NCBI GenBank assembly: GCA_902512865.1
Contig: CABXKZ010000001.1
Coordinates: 1-64,000 of the forward strand
Direction: 5' to 3'
DNA from: an uncultured marine group I thaumarchaeote
GTDB taxonomy: Archaea; Thermoproteota; Nitrososphaeria; Nitrososphaerales; Nitrosopumilaceae
Length of the DNA stretch: 64,000 nucleotides
This document shows, in pieces, positions 35,573-45,008 of the stretch. Both the position numbers and the translations under genes were made by a program. How positions within the stretch are numbered: position 1 is the first letter of the stretch; each line of letters starts with the position of its first letter. The notes beneath the pieces were generated by a model. The model was not told the origin of the DNA. It was given only the letters and a program-made list of their open reading frames with translations, and did not search any database.

Positions 35573-36887
35573 CGGTAGTTATTAGATTTGAAATACTCTT
35601 TTTAACAGATATGTTTTGTTTTCCTTCTCCACTCGTAATTTTAAAACCACTTCTGAAATCTCCTCTTAGACCTTTTGGAATTCCTGACTCCCCGATATGA
35701 TTTTTTATTAGATCATTAAGGTATGTTTTAGCATTTTCATACCTTCGAGTTTGTAATGATTGCAACTTCCCTTCCTTATCAGTCCACATCAATTTAGATT
35801 TTTTAGAATTAGTTTGAATGAATTTGGATGAAAAATCACCAGAAAATACATCTGGCCCTGTTCTGATTTCATTTTTTGAAATAGTTAATGATTCTAACAA
35901 GAACAATAAACTAGCTTTAGTTTCATTGTATGCAATGGCATCATTTCTAAGAACATTAAATCCTTCATTAGTCATCTGAGATTCAATTGAGTTAGATGCA
36001 CGCTTAATTTGTCCATAAATTATATCATCGCTTCTTTTTTTGTATGTAAAATTTACAATTAACAAGTTTTTTGCAATTTCTCCAGGAGTCTTCCTTATTG
36101 ATTTTTCTTTAAAGTATGAAATTGAATTTTTCTTTAAGAAATTTCTAGCAATTAAAATGAAATTTGTAACATTTTGAATTGATATTGCAGCACCCAGATT
36201 TCTATTCCTGTCTATTGGATCAATTATTACTATTGGAGATTCAAATTTTCTTGGAGACTCCCCAATCATCTCATTATTTTGTAATTTTACAATCTTCTTT
36301 AAGACATTTTCAAAACTACCCAAATAATAAACTAAAACTTCACAAACATACCCACTAAATCCTTGTTTTGCAATTTCTGCACCATACATTCCATTAATTT
36401 TCAAAAAACATTTTAGAACTCTGATATCATCCTTCATTAAACCAGTTAATTTTTCACTCATAAATTCTGTATGAAATGTTGATCTATCAGCTGCACTTTT
36501 CCATTCTCCTTTTTTAATATCATAACATGGTACGACATTTACTCCAACACCATTAATGTCTGCTTCAACAAATGGATGTTCTGAATATCTTACATATGGT
36601 TTGAATTTCTTCAGTGAATCAAACCCAATTTTTTTACCAATTGTTTCAAATTTTTTTTCAGTTGTTGTTTTTTTGAATTTAACAAAAATGTCAATATCAA
36701 TTTTTTCTGGGGTCCATGTTTCTTTTGCATATGAACCTCCAAAATGTACTGATACAACAGATTTTTGTTTTTCAGCTTCTCTATTTACTAAACTAAAAAC
36801 CTGATTTGCAATTTTATCCACTTTTTTTCTTAGTACATTGTTTGGAATTGCCATTTGTTTTGATTTCTTTATAATATCACTTTTCAT
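35547..36887 (-). CDS. cca: CCA-adding tRNA nucleotidyltransferase (archaeal class I)
   Basis: The 446-residue enzyme has the nucleotidyltransferase head HFGGSYAKETW with GGS at 50-52, and the metal-binding D64-x-D66 in KIDIDIFV. The third acidic strand comes in HPFVEADINGVGVNVVP. Middle and tail domains have the length of archaeal enzymes (about 440). It adds CCA to tRNA 3' ends without a template. It is the middle gene of a thpR-cca-kinase operon with 4-bp and 26-bp overlaps. RNase Z at 38.8 kb works in the same pathway. Confidence 0.96.
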   Translation of the reverse strand: MKSDIIKKSKQMAIPNNVLRKKVDKIANQVFSLVNREAEKQKSVVSVHFGGSYAKETWTPEKIDIDIFVKFKKTTTEKKFETIGKKIGFDSLKKFKPYVRYSEHPFVEADINGVGVNVVPCYDIKKGEWKSAADRSTFHTEFMSEKLTGLMKDDIRVLKCFLKINGMYGAEIAKQGFSGYVCEVLVYYLGSFENVLKKIVKLQNNEMIGESPRKFESPIVIIDPIDRNRNLGAAISIQNVTNFILIARNFLKKNSISYFKEKSIRKTPGEIAKNLLIVNFTYKKRSDDIIYGQIKRASNSIESQMTNEGFNVLRNDAIAYNETKASLLFLLESLTISKNEIRTGPDVFSGDFSSKFIQTNSKKSKLMWTDKEGKLQSLQTRRYENAKTYLNDLIKNHIGESGIPKGLRGDFRSGFKITSGEGKQNISVKKSISNLITTDDTAFSAN

Positions 36888-37423
36888 TTTGCATTAACCT
36901 CCAGTAAATCTGAATATTCTGGTCCCTTTGGACTTAAAACACTTCTTTTTACTTTAATTTTAGATATAGTCTGTACACCAAATTCAACAGTCTCATATTC
37001 TTTCATTATACTTGAAATGTCATTAATCTTCTTTTTTACTCTAAAAACTGTCAAGTGAGGTTTAAATTTTTTCTCCTTTTCAAAACCTAATACTGTTAAT
37101 TTAATTCCTACTTCGTTTGCTATGGAGATTAGTTTCTCTGCGCCATTTTTATCAACTCCAATCCAAATTACTCGTGGATTTTTCAAGTTTGGGAAAACTC
37201 CTACACCTTTCAACGATATATTGAAAGAAGAAAATGATATTTTCTCCATGACATCTTTCACTTGCTCATACTTGATTTGATCAATTTCTCCTAAGAATTC
37301 TAAAGTAAAATGGATCTGATCAATTTTTGTAGGTTTTGCATCAATCCCGACATTTTTTTGAAATGTCTGGATCTTCTTTAGAATTTCTTCTTTAGAAATT
37401 TCAATCGCTACAAAGACTCTCAT
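36884..37423 (-). CDS. thpR: RNA 2',3'-cyclic phosphodiesterase (2H family)
   Basis: The 179-residue protein carries two HxT motifs: H38-F-T40 in IHFTLEFLG and H123-L-T125 in KPHLTVFRV. These define the 2H phosphoesterases. The family opens 2',3'-cyclic phosphates to 2'-phosphates and once was called 2'-5' RNA ligase. It heads the operon with the CCA enzyme (4-bp overlap), fitting RNA end repair. Complete length. Confidence 0.93.
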   Translation of the reverse strand: MRVFVAIEISKEEILKKIQTFQKNVGIDAKPTKIDQIHFTLEFLGEIDQIKYEQVKDVMEKISFSSFNISLKGVGVFPNLKNPRVIWIGVDKNGAEKLISIANEVGIKLTVLGFEKEKKFKPHLTVFRVKKKINDISSIMKEYETVEFGVQTISKIKVKRSVLSPKGPEYSDLLEVNAK

Positions 37424-37488
37424 AAAAAATAAAACATTAGTAATTATTTATCGCTACCTTCATAGACTAGTCTCCCAAAAATAATCTG

Positions 37489-38040
37489 TTGTCAAAACTG
37501 GTTGTATGTTTAACTGGAATGCCAGGAGCTGGAAAGTCTACAATTGTTTCAAAACTAAAAGAACAAGGATATGAAACCTTTAGTCTTGGTGATGGTGTTA
37601 GATCTGAAGCTAAAAGACAAAATTTAGAACCTACTGGAGAAAATTTAGGAAAATTGATGTTAGAACTACGTCAAAAAAATGGACCTGGTGCCATTGCTGA
37701 ATTAATTAAAGAATCAATACAAAACTCAACTCATGAAATTATAATTATTGATGGTATTCGTTCCATACATGAAATCAATGTTCTAAAAGAAACTGGAAAT
37801 GTAAAACTTTTGGCAGTAAATGCATCCCCTGATACAAGATTCATATTTTTAAGTGGGCGTAAACGATCTGATGATCCACTAACAAGAGAAAAGTTTGAAG
37901 AACGTGATAATCGTGAAATTGGTGTTGGGTTACAAGAAATAATTCAACTTGCTGATCAATCTATTGAAAATAATGATGTAACAATTGATCAAATGGTAGA
38001 CTCAGCAATCAAAATTTTTCAAAACTGGACAGAAAATTGA
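37489..38040 (+). CDS. P-loop kinase, UPF0200-like
   Basis: The 183-residue protein has the P-loop GMPGAGKS at 10-17, a FSLGDGVRSEA substrate-side helix and the IIIDGIRS Walker B region at about 85-92. A lid-like segment SGRKRSDDPLTREKFEERDNRE follows. This is the pattern of the archaeal UPF0200 family of small-molecule kinases related to dephospho-CoA/adenylate kinases; the substrate is not settled from sequence. The start is TTG 37489. Its stop overlaps the next start (TTGA). Confidence 0.85.
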   Translation: MSKLVVCLTGMPGAGKSTIVSKLKEQGYETFSLGDGVRSEAKRQNLEPTGENLGKLMLELRQKNGPGAIAELIKESIQNSTHEIIIIDGIRSIHEINVLKETGNVKLLAVNASPDTRFIFLSGRKRSDDPLTREKFEERDNREIGVGLQEIIQLADQSIENNDVTIDQMVDSAIKIFQNWTEN

Positions 38041-38420
38041 ACCAAAAGACCACAATTCAAATTTTCTGTGAAATTAATCCTTCTGAAGACTCTGAAAAAG
38101 TAAAACTAGCAGTAAGTAACATTTTTCCTGATATAGAATTAGAAATATCTGATACAGACATTACTGGAAAAACAAATAATCTTGCAATTTTATCTCAAAT
38201 TTTAAAATCAATTCGTGAAAAAAATGTAAAAAAAACATACCAGCGTATACTCAAAAACAATAATGATGGTGATTCCACCTGGTTTTATCTCAATAAACAG
38301 GCTGCATTTGTAAACACTGTAGCTTTGTGCAGTGAGGCAAATGAATCATCTTTAGGTCCAATCAAGGTAATTTTACGCTCAAATGATATTGAACAAGTAA
38401 TTGATTCTATAACGAATTAG
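38037..38420 (+). CDS. UPF0201-family RNA-binding domain protein
   Basis: The 127-residue protein has the conserved segments FCEINPSEDSEKVKLAVSNIFP, STWFYLNKQAAFVNTV and SLGPIKVIL, as in archaeal UPF0201/COG1325 proteins predicted to bind RNA. It uses TTG at 38037 overlapping the stop of the kinase gene by 4 bp. This very tight coupling with the UPF0200 kinase is also seen as a conserved pair in other archaea, as far as I recall. Confidence 0.85.
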   Translation: MNQKTTIQIFCEINPSEDSEKVKLAVSNIFPDIELEISDTDITGKTNNLAILSQILKSIREKNVKKTYQRILKNNNDGDSTWFYLNKQAAFVNTVALCSEANESSLGPIKVILRSNDIEQVIDSITN

Positions 38421-38447
38421 TCAACTAATTATTTCTAGCCATTTTGA

Positions 38448-38464
38448 GAGCTTTTTTTTAGCTC
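38448..38464 (+). terminator. Hairpin with T-run after the UPF0200-UPF0201 pair
   Basis: GAGCT at 38448-38452 and AGCTC at 38460-38464 flank an uninterrupted T loop, so the region can form a 5-bp hairpin and presents eight T residues to the transcript. Archaeal termination depends mainly on T-runs. It lies 28 bp after the UPF0201 stop and 34 bp before the next start. Confidence 0.45.
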
Positions 38465-38497
38465 AGTTATGAAAAATCGATTTTTACAGGATTATCC

Positions 38498-38785
38498 ATG
38501 AAGATACAGTTAGCAATAATTGGTGCTGTTTTAGTAGCTGGAGGAATCTTTTTCTTGCCTGAAACAATGAGTCAGTTTCCTGCTGGTCATATGCTTCTTG
38601 ATGCAATAATTGAAGATGCTACAAACATTAAGCAATACAACGAACAGACAAGCCAAGTAGGTGAAACATTGTATGATGTGGGATTAATTGCTGGAGATAC
38701 AGTAACTGATGTTGCAAGTCAAGTCGAAAACACCCTTGATGATACAGAAATTCCTGAAATTGATTTCTTAAAATTTGAAGATTAA
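38498..38785 (+). CDS. Exported or membrane-anchored hypothetical protein, 95 aa
   Basis: An N-terminal hydrophobic helix (LAIIGAVLVAGGIFFLPETM) is followed by about 65 acidic, hydrophilic residues with no cysteine. It could be a signal anchor with an external acidic domain. I do not recognise it. Its stop is 1 bp from the stop of the RNase Z gene. Confidence 0.65.
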   Translation: MKIQLAIIGAVLVAGGIFFLPETMSQFPAGHMLLDAIIEDATNIKQYNEQTSQVGETLYDVGLIAGDTVTDVASQVENTLDDTEIPEIDFLKFED

Positions 38786-38786
38786 T

Positions 38787-39683
38787 CTAAATCTCAATTT
38801 CAAGTAGATCTTTTGCAGCAATAGCTGATTTATGAACCTGTTTTGCCTCATTTAACAAAACTGATTCATCATTATATCTTGCAGAAAAATGTGTTAAAAT
38901 AAGATTTTTGACATTAGCTTTTCTTGCCAACTCCGCTGCCTCTTTTGCAGTTGAATGATTTGTTTCAATCGCTCTATTCTTTAGATCAAACGAGAATGTA
39001 CAATCAAAACTCAAATAATCGCTATTTTTGAAAAACTCTTCTAATTTTTCTGTAGGACGTGTATCTCCTGAAATTCCAATCTTCTTACCGGCTCTTTTCT
39101 CTCCTGTAACTTGTGATGAATCAATCTTCTTACCATCTATTTCTATGGAATTTCCATTTTGCAACTCTTGCCATAACTTTCCTTCAGGAACTCCTAATTC
39201 TTTTGCTTTATCTGGATAAAAAACTCCAGATTTTTCGTTTTCTTCAAAACAATAGGAAAATGCAGGAATTCCGTGTTGTGCTTCACAACATCTTACTTGA
39301 TAATTCTTTTCGTTTACTACATTACCTTCTTCTACAATTGTAATGAAAACTGGAAATGGTAATCCAAAATTTAATACCTTAATGTTTGCTGTAATGAACT
39401 CTTCAATTCCAGCAGGACCATAAATCTCTAAACTCTCAGTCCTTTTTTGTAATGACATTGTTTGAAGAAGACCTAAAATTCCTAAACAATGATCTCCATG
39501 AAGATGAGTTACAAATATTTTCATTTTTTTATTCCAAGGCAGACCCGCCTTCAGATATGCAACTTGAGCTCCTTCTCCTGCATCAAACATCAAAACTTCG
39601 TTTTCGCGTACAAGGCAAATGCATGTTAAAGAGCGCTCAACTGTTGGTGCTGCAGCTGATGTTCCAAGATAAACTAATTTCAT
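38787..39683 (-). CDS. rnz: Ribonuclease Z
   Basis: The 298-residue metallo-beta-lactamase protein has THLHGDH at 59-65, H..H residues further on in AQHGIPAFSY, GDTRPT, and the late HSTAKEAAELA and LILTHFS motifs. These give the two-zinc site. It cuts pre-tRNA at the 3' end, making the substrate for the CCA enzyme in this window. It is followed upstream by the PRPP synthase gene on the same strand with a 10-bp gap. Confidence 0.95.
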   Translation of the reverse strand: MKLVYLGTSAAAPTVERSLTCICLVRENEVLMFDAGEGAQVAYLKAGLPWNKKMKIFVTHLHGDHCLGILGLLQTMSLQKRTESLEIYGPAGIEEFITANIKVLNFGLPFPVFITIVEEGNVVNEKNYQVRCCEAQHGIPAFSYCFEENEKSGVFYPDKAKELGVPEGKLWQELQNGNSIEIDGKKIDSSQVTGEKRAGKKIGISGDTRPTEKLEEFFKNSDYLSFDCTFSFDLKNRAIETNHSTAKEAAELARKANVKNLILTHFSARYNDESVLLNEAKQVHKSAIAAKDLLEIEI

Positions 39684-39693
39684 AATATTATTT

Positions 39694-40569
39694 TCATTTT
39701 AATGCATCAGAAATAACTTTTGACACGTCTACCTTTGCAGAATCTCCTGGTATTGTATTTGTGCTGATTATTTGAGACACTCCTGCATTTTTGATCTTTT
39801 TTGCAGCATTATTTACTAATAATGCATGAGTGCATGCAACAAAAACGCGTTTACATTTCTGTCTCTTCAAAAACTGAGTTGCCTTAATGATACTCCCTCC
39901 AGTACTTATCATATCATCAACTATGATTAGATCTCTATTTTTTACCACAACTTTTTCAGAAATAATATTCACCTTTCCAGTTTTCCTATCTCTGTGTTTT
40001 TTTAATGCAATAGAACCAGTTTTTAAAAGACTTGCAAATTCTTTCGCTCTTTCCTGACCACCTAAATCAGGAGAAACAACAAGCGGATCTTTCATTTTCA
40101 TTTTCTTGAAATGTTTGACTAATCCTTCTATTGCAGAAACATTTTCTGATGAAATCTTTAGCTCTTTTAATGCCAATTTACTGTGAATATCTACTGTTAG
40201 TACTTTTTTTACACCAGATGCTTTGAGTAATTTTCCAACTACACCGATAGTAATTATTTCTCCATCAAGAAATTCTCTGTCTTGTCTTGCATATCCCATG
40301 TATGGAATTACAGTATAGATTTTTGAAGAAAATTTTTGAACTTTTGAAACAATACTCAATAATTCTAAAAGATTTGTATCAACTGGTGGATAAGTTGATT
40401 GAACCACAACCACTATACTTTTTTTTGGAATGTGATTAATTGTTATTTTACTTTCTCCATCTGGGAATACTTTTCTCTCAGTTTTTACATATGGGGCTTT
40501 TAATCTTCTAGCGATCCTTTTTGCTAAATCTGATGATGCATCTCCCCCAATCACTGTGAACTTTACCAT
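39694..40569 (-). CDS. prs: Ribose-phosphate pyrophosphokinase
   Basis: The 291-residue enzyme has two phosphoribosyltransferase-like halves. The catalytic region VKTERKVFPDGESKITI and the flexible-loop DREFLDGEII are present. The PRPP loop is IVDDMISTGGSIIKAT. It makes PRPP from ribose-5-phosphate and ATP for nucleotides, histidine and tryptophan. Its length is that of the archaeal class (about 285). It lies in a minus-strand run with rnz. Confidence 0.95.
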   Translation of the reverse strand: MVKFTVIGGDASSDLAKRIARRLKAPYVKTERKVFPDGESKITINHIPKKSIVVVVQSTYPPVDTNLLELLSIVSKVQKFSSKIYTVIPYMGYARQDREFLDGEIITIGVVGKLLKASGVKKVLTVDIHSKLALKELKISSENVSAIEGLVKHFKKMKMKDPLVVSPDLGGQERAKEFASLLKTGSIALKKHRDRKTGKVNIISEKVVVKNRDLIIVDDMISTGGSIIKATQFLKRQKCKRVFVACTHALLVNNAAKKIKNAGVSQIISTNTIPGDSAKVDVSKVISDALK

Positions 40570-40594
40570 TAAATCAACGAATCAAAACGGATTC

Positions 40595-41206
40595 TTAAGT
40601 TTTCGTAAGATTGTTTTCTAGTCTAATCTCTTTTCTCTTGGCAAGATAGCTAACAACAGCAACTATCACTACTCCAATAATTTCAACTCCAAGCCAGTCC
40701 AATCCAGCAAATTCTATTCTATCTAAAATGAATGGTGAGAATAGCGGGAAAGTTGTACTTGAATTAAATCCAACATCTGCAAGAAATATGTCAAATGCAA
40801 TATGTGATAGTACGGCTCCAAATGCTACTGCAGCAATTCTTAGATCCTTTCCTCGAAGAACTATAAAAAAAACTATAGCCACTATAATTGCAAGTACAAC
40901 TGAATGACTCATTCTTGAAACTAATTCTATATCTAAGAATTGAAGTAAATGATCTGCATCTAACAAAATTGCAAAACTTCCTCCAAGTATGATGTATCGT
41001 ACACTTAAAGTTCCAAGTCCAATTATTGCTCCCCAAAAAATGTGCCCAACAACATGTTCAACAGTAATACCACTAACTTCCAATGGGTTTCCAATCACAA
41101 ACGTATGCTCACTAGATGGGAATAACCCTCCAATAATCGAAAATCCAAATGAAATTCCGGCAAAAATTATTGAATTTTGTAAAATGAATTTAATGTGATC
41201 CTTCAT
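40595..41206 (-). CDS. DUF457-like membrane metal-dependent hydrolase
   Basis: The 203-residue polytopic protein has about six helices and histidine/aspartate pairs: HVVGHIFWG near 50, DADHLLQFLD near 84-92, MSHSV and SHIAFDI later. This is the arrangement of the YdjM/DUF457 membrane-bound hydrolases. Substrate unknown, possibly a lipid or phosphoester. It is 26 bp upstream of prs on the same strand. Confidence 0.7.
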   Translation of the reverse strand: MKDHIKFILQNSIIFAGISFGFSIIGGLFPSSEHTFVIGNPLEVSGITVEHVVGHIFWGAIIGLGTLSVRYIILGGSFAILLDADHLLQFLDIELVSRMSHSVVLAIIVAIVFFIVLRGKDLRIAAVAFGAVLSHIAFDIFLADVGFNSSTTFPLFSPFILDRIEFAGLDWLGVEIIGVVIVAVVSYLAKRKEIRLENNLTKT

Positions 41207-41241
41207 TATTAAAAAGAAATTTCTGAATAAATTAATGATTA

Positions 41242-42984
41242 CTATTCATCTGCCGATTCACCACGACCCAAATCACCCATGCCATATTCATCCATCACTT
41301 CATCACGCTTTGAATCAAGTTGGTTAATCTCTTGTTCTTCACGTTTTTCATCACCTTGGTAAACAGTTCGAATTGGCCATGGAATTCTAATATCATATTT
41401 CTTAAATTCTTCATACATTATTAGACGCATATCGCTTTTTGTCTTGAATTGTGCACCATAATCTCTAACGTAAACCCACATTGAAAAATCCAAAGATGAA
41501 TCATTGAATTTATCAAATCTTACGACCGGTTGTGTAACATCTACATGAATATCCTTGTCACATCCACAACTTGGATTGTTTTCTTCAATGTATGGACATC
41601 TATTTTGTCTAACGAGATGTCTTCCTCTTGCATCTTTAGCTTCTATCATTGCACGTTTACCAACTTTAACTAGAATTGATGTAACTTGTCTTGGATTGTT
41701 CAAATATGAAACACCAACGTTTACCACTGCAGGAACAAGTTTGATTTCTTTTGTATAGTTGATAATTTCTGCACTAACTAGCTGTCGTGTAGGGATTATT
41801 GCAACTGATTCATTCAAACCATGACGGATGTATGTCACTCTTGGTGTAATTTTGTGTACATATCCATTGTATCCACTTTGTAATTGTATTCTATCTCCTT
41901 CTTTGACAACCTTATCTTTTCTGATAAGAATATATGAAAAGTAATTTTCTAATGTCTCTTTTAGTGCTAATCCTACCCCAAATGCAAGTCCACCTGTTGC
42001 AGTTGCCAAAACTATCAAATCTACTTCCCACCATGATACAACTCCAACTAGCACTCCAACAAAAATTAAAATTGGTAAAACTTGTTTTGCAGATTTTGGT
42101 ACACCTTCTTTTTGTTTACGTGAGTATCCAGGTGGTTTATTTCCAGAGATTATTGATTCATAACCTGTATTCCTTTTCTGTTCTCTCCAAATATCTATAG
42201 GATAAATCTCCTCAGGTAATACGCCTGGAAATAATTTCCTTCCAGATATATTATTTCCAGTTATACAAGATTCAAAGTATAATTCATATTTTTTACGTTC
42301 AGATTTTTTCCACTTTTCATATGACTCCTTGACATTTTTTTCATAACTTCCAATCGGAGCTCCTCTTGATGTGCGAAAATTTTCCAAGTATTGAATGCCT
42401 TCTTCAGTTTGTAAGTAACCATTGAATTCTTCTTCTGTTAGATCATCTGGTTTTTGTTTTGGTGGAATCCACTTGTATAATTTATGAAATAAATCACCTT
42501 CATCATCCGGAAATCCTCTCATTTCTCGCCAAGCTTCAAAATCTTCACGCTCAAGACGTGAACTATCACGTTTTGTTAATGCTATTGGTACTAATTGTGA
42601 AATTGTATATCCTATCACCAAAATATTTAATGTGTTTAGCATCTTTGCAAAAACTTCACTAGGTGCTAATTCTCCTTCTATTTGCAAAACTGCAGATTCT
42701 TCATCAAATAATTCAAAAACTTGAATGTACATGTTTACAGATGAAATTAAAGCAATTGCCAAAAACGGTAAGATTATTTTTCTTGCAAATCTTGCAACGT
42801 GTGGTTTTGTGTGGTTAAATTTTTGTGTTTTAATCCAAAACGAAAATTTTCTATAAACTACACTAATTATGATAATTCCAATTATTAATCCAATTACAGC
42901 TAATTGCAAAGATACCGATGATGCGATCAATTGTGAAACTGTATCAAACTGACCAACTGAAATTTCACTAATTTCTTCTGCCAT
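41242..42984 (-). CDS. MscS-type mechanosensitive channel with large cytosolic insert
   Basis: The 580-residue protein has an N-terminal helix pair, then helices at about 62-85 and 112-135. A hydrophilic insert of about 150 residues (145-300, rich in Trp, Lys and Glu) follows, before the pore-lining region GVLVGVVSWW...LATATGGLAFGVGLALKETLENYFSYI. The beta domain (VKEGDRIQLQSGYNGYVHKITPRVTYIR) is typical of MscS. A cysteine-rich insert (CPYIEENNPSCGCDK) occurs late in the cytosolic domain. It should open on membrane tension and relieve osmotic shock. Confidence 0.88.
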   Translation of the reverse strand: MAEEISEISVGQFDTVSQLIASSVSLQLAVIGLIIGIIIISVVYRKFSFWIKTQKFNHTKPHVARFARKIILPFLAIALISSVNMYIQVFELFDEESAVLQIEGELAPSEVFAKMLNTLNILVIGYTISQLVPIALTKRDSSRLEREDFEAWREMRGFPDDEGDLFHKLYKWIPPKQKPDDLTEEEFNGYLQTEEGIQYLENFRTSRGAPIGSYEKNVKESYEKWKKSERKKYELYFESCITGNNISGRKLFPGVLPEEIYPIDIWREQKRNTGYESIISGNKPPGYSRKQKEGVPKSAKQVLPILIFVGVLVGVVSWWEVDLIVLATATGGLAFGVGLALKETLENYFSYILIRKDKVVKEGDRIQLQSGYNGYVHKITPRVTYIRHGLNESVAIIPTRQLVSAEIINYTKEIKLVPAVVNVGVSYLNNPRQVTSILVKVGKRAMIEAKDARGRHLVRQNRCPYIEENNPSCGCDKDIHVDVTQPVVRFDKFNDSSLDFSMWVYVRDYGAQFKTKSDMRLIMYEEFKKYDIRIPWPIRTVYQGDEKREEQEINQLDSKRDEVMDEYGMGDLGRGESADE

Positions 42985-43139
42985 CTCTATATTTTTTGAG
43001 AATCCTAAACTTAAGTTAGTAGATTTGTCGTCAAGTTTTTAAAAAACTGTCAAATTTTTTTAAAATCGCCTTTCTAGGCACAATTTCTCTGTATGACGCA
43101 GATCCTAAAATTTAACAGAGGATTTACCTTAACTTTGTA

Positions 43140-44513
43140 ATGGCACAGACTAATCAACAGGAATCTGCTTGGACGGTGGATTCTTCACCATCACTCCAAT
43201 CAGTTACTCTTGCAAATCTAAGAAAAATTACACAAATTGAAAATTTCTCAGAAGAGCAAATTTTTGAGATGGAGGTAGTTGGAAATGTTCTTCCTTTCAA
43301 AGCAAACAACTACGTAATTGAGCAATTAATTGATTGGGATAATGTACCTGGAGATTCAATGTTCAATCTAACATTCCCACAAAAACACATGCTAAAAACA
43401 GAACATTATGACATGATGGCCTCTGTTTTGAAAAATGATCCTGATAGAAAACAAATCCAAGAAATGGCAAATAAAATTAGACTGGAATTGAATCCACATC
43501 CTGCAGGACAAATGGAACTAAATGTCCCAATGCTAAAAGATGGGACTAAACTTTATGGAATGCAACACAAATACAAAGAAACTACTCTCTTTTTCCCTAG
43601 TCAAGGACAAACCTGTCATGCATATTGTAGCTTCTGTTTTAGATGGCCACAATTTGTTGGTATGGATGAAATGAAATTTGCTATGAAAGAAGGCGATGAT
43701 TTGGCACAATATGTAAGAGAACATCCAGAAATTTCTGATATTTTGTTTACTGGAGGAGATCCAATGATTATGAAAGCAAGTTTGTTTGCCACATATATTG
43801 ATAAAATATTAGATGCTAACTTACCAAATCTTAAAACAATTAGAATTGGAACAAAGGCTCTATCTTACTGGCCATACAAATTCACTTCTGACAGTGATTC
43901 TGAAGAAACACTTGAAACATTTAGACGAATAAAATCAAAAGGAATCCATGTGGCACTTATGGGTCACTTTAACCATTTAGCAGAACTAAAAACTGATTCA
44001 GTCAAACTTGCAATTGAAAAGGTTCGTGAAACTGGTGTACAAATTAGAACTCAATCTCCACTTCTAACTAACATTAATGATGATGCAGACATGTGGGCTC
44101 AGATGTGGCAAAAACAAGTTGAACTTGGTTGTATTCCATACTACATGTTTGTTGTACGAGATACTGGTGCACAACATTACTTTGGTGTATCTCTAGTAAA
44201 AGCACATGAAATTTTCCAACAAGCAATTCAAAAAGTAAGTGGTTTGGCAAGAACAGTTAGAGGTCCAAGCATGTCGGCCACCCCTGGAAAGGTTCAGGTT
44301 GATGGTGTTGCTGAAATTAATGGAACTAAAGTTATTGTATTGAGAATGCTCCAGGGAAGAAATCCAGAGTGGGTAAATCGTCCATTCTTTGCAAAATATG
44401 ATGAAAATGCAATCTGGCTGGATGATTTGAAACCGGCATTTGAAGACAAGTTCTTTTTTGAAGATGAATTAAAGCAAATTAAAGAACAAAAAATGAAAAA
44501 CATGAATAGTTAA
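43140..44513 (+). CDS. KamA-like radical SAM aminomutase
   Basis: The 457-residue protein has the radical SAM motif C159-x3-C163-x2-C166 in CHAYCSFCFRW. The LFTGGDPM loop is at about 201-208. A late TPGKVQVDG segment, where lysine 2,3-aminomutases hold PLP, is also present. It would move an amino group from the alpha to the beta position of lysine or a related amino acid. Beta-lysine derivatives are archaeal osmolytes. No acetyltransferase partner (AblB) is next to it, so the substrate is uncertain. The leader from about 43090 can fold CTCTGT with ACAGAG (43087-43120). Confidence 0.85.
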   Translation: MAQTNQQESAWTVDSSPSLQSVTLANLRKITQIENFSEEQIFEMEVVGNVLPFKANNYVIEQLIDWDNVPGDSMFNLTFPQKHMLKTEHYDMMASVLKNDPDRKQIQEMANKIRLELNPHPAGQMELNVPMLKDGTKLYGMQHKYKETTLFFPSQGQTCHAYCSFCFRWPQFVGMDEMKFAMKEGDDLAQYVREHPEISDILFTGGDPMIMKASLFATYIDKILDANLPNLKTIRIGTKALSYWPYKFTSDSDSEETLETFRRIKSKGIHVALMGHFNHLAELKTDSVKLAIEKVRETGVQIRTQSPLLTNINDDADMWAQMWQKQVELGCIPYYMFVVRDTGAQHYFGVSLVKAHEIFQQAIQKVSGLARTVRGPSMSATPGKVQVDGVAEINGTKVIVLRMLQGRNPEWVNRPFFAKYDENAIWLDDLKPAFEDKFFFEDELKQIKEQKMKNMNS

Positions 44514-44539
44514 AATATGGATTTTATTGGTGATATGAT

Positions 44540-44872
44540 ATGAGAAAAGAATTTGTTGTTATGAGAATTGATGCAGCACCGGATGGTTCTCCATACGTTC
44601 TAGTTACTCTATCTCTAGCAAAAGACATGGCAGAGGGAAATCAACCTCCAAATCCATCTACGACAAATGTAATGGGATTTTCCAATATGGATGACATGAT
44701 GAAAAATCTTAACAAAATGATAGCAGGTGGTGGAATGCCAGGTATGATGGGTGGCGCAGCACCAGGAACAACTTCTATCAAACTAGAGATGCATGAATAC
44801 AAACAACTTGCATTATCTGTAGGAGATAAAGTAAGCCTAGATATCTCAAAGGTAGAATCTCTAGGCGTATAG
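44540..44872 (+). CDS. Conserved hypothetical protein with Gly/Met-rich middle, 110 aa
   Basis: Beta-rich ends (FVVMRIDAAPDGSPYVLVTLSL; TTSIKLEMHEYKQLALSVGDKVSLDISKV) flank a glycine/methionine loop (GGGMPGMMGGAAPG). The ends together resemble a small beta-barrel with a flexible loop. The gene follows the KamA-like gene by 26 bp and may be co-transcribed. Family not recognised. Confidence 0.75.
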   Translation: MRKEFVVMRIDAAPDGSPYVLVTLSLAKDMAEGNQPPNPSTTNVMGFSNMDDMMKNLNKMIAGGGMPGMMGGAAPGTTSIKLEMHEYKQLALSVGDKVSLDISKVESLGV

Positions 44873-44906
44873 ATCTCTTTAAAAATCTAAAATTTCTATT
44901 ATCTTC

Positions 44907-45005
44907 ATGGGCGATAAATCCGACGAAATGGTTCAAAATTTAAAAATGGAATTAGATATTTACAAAGAAAAAATAAGATCCCTTTTCTCGAAATCAAAAA
45001 AGTAG
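44907..45005 (+). CDS. Tiny helical protein, 32 aa
   Basis: ATG at 44907 opens a 32-codon frame ending TAG, three bases before the hemerythrin start. The product (MGDKSDEMVQNLKMELDIYK then EKIRSLFSKSKK) is one charged amphipathic helix with a basic tail. Its close linkage to the hemerythrin gene supports a real gene, perhaps a helper peptide, but a short frame like this could be chance. Confidence 0.45.
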   Translation: MGDKSDEMVQNLKMELDIYKEKIRSLFSKSKK

Positions 45006-45008
45006 AAT

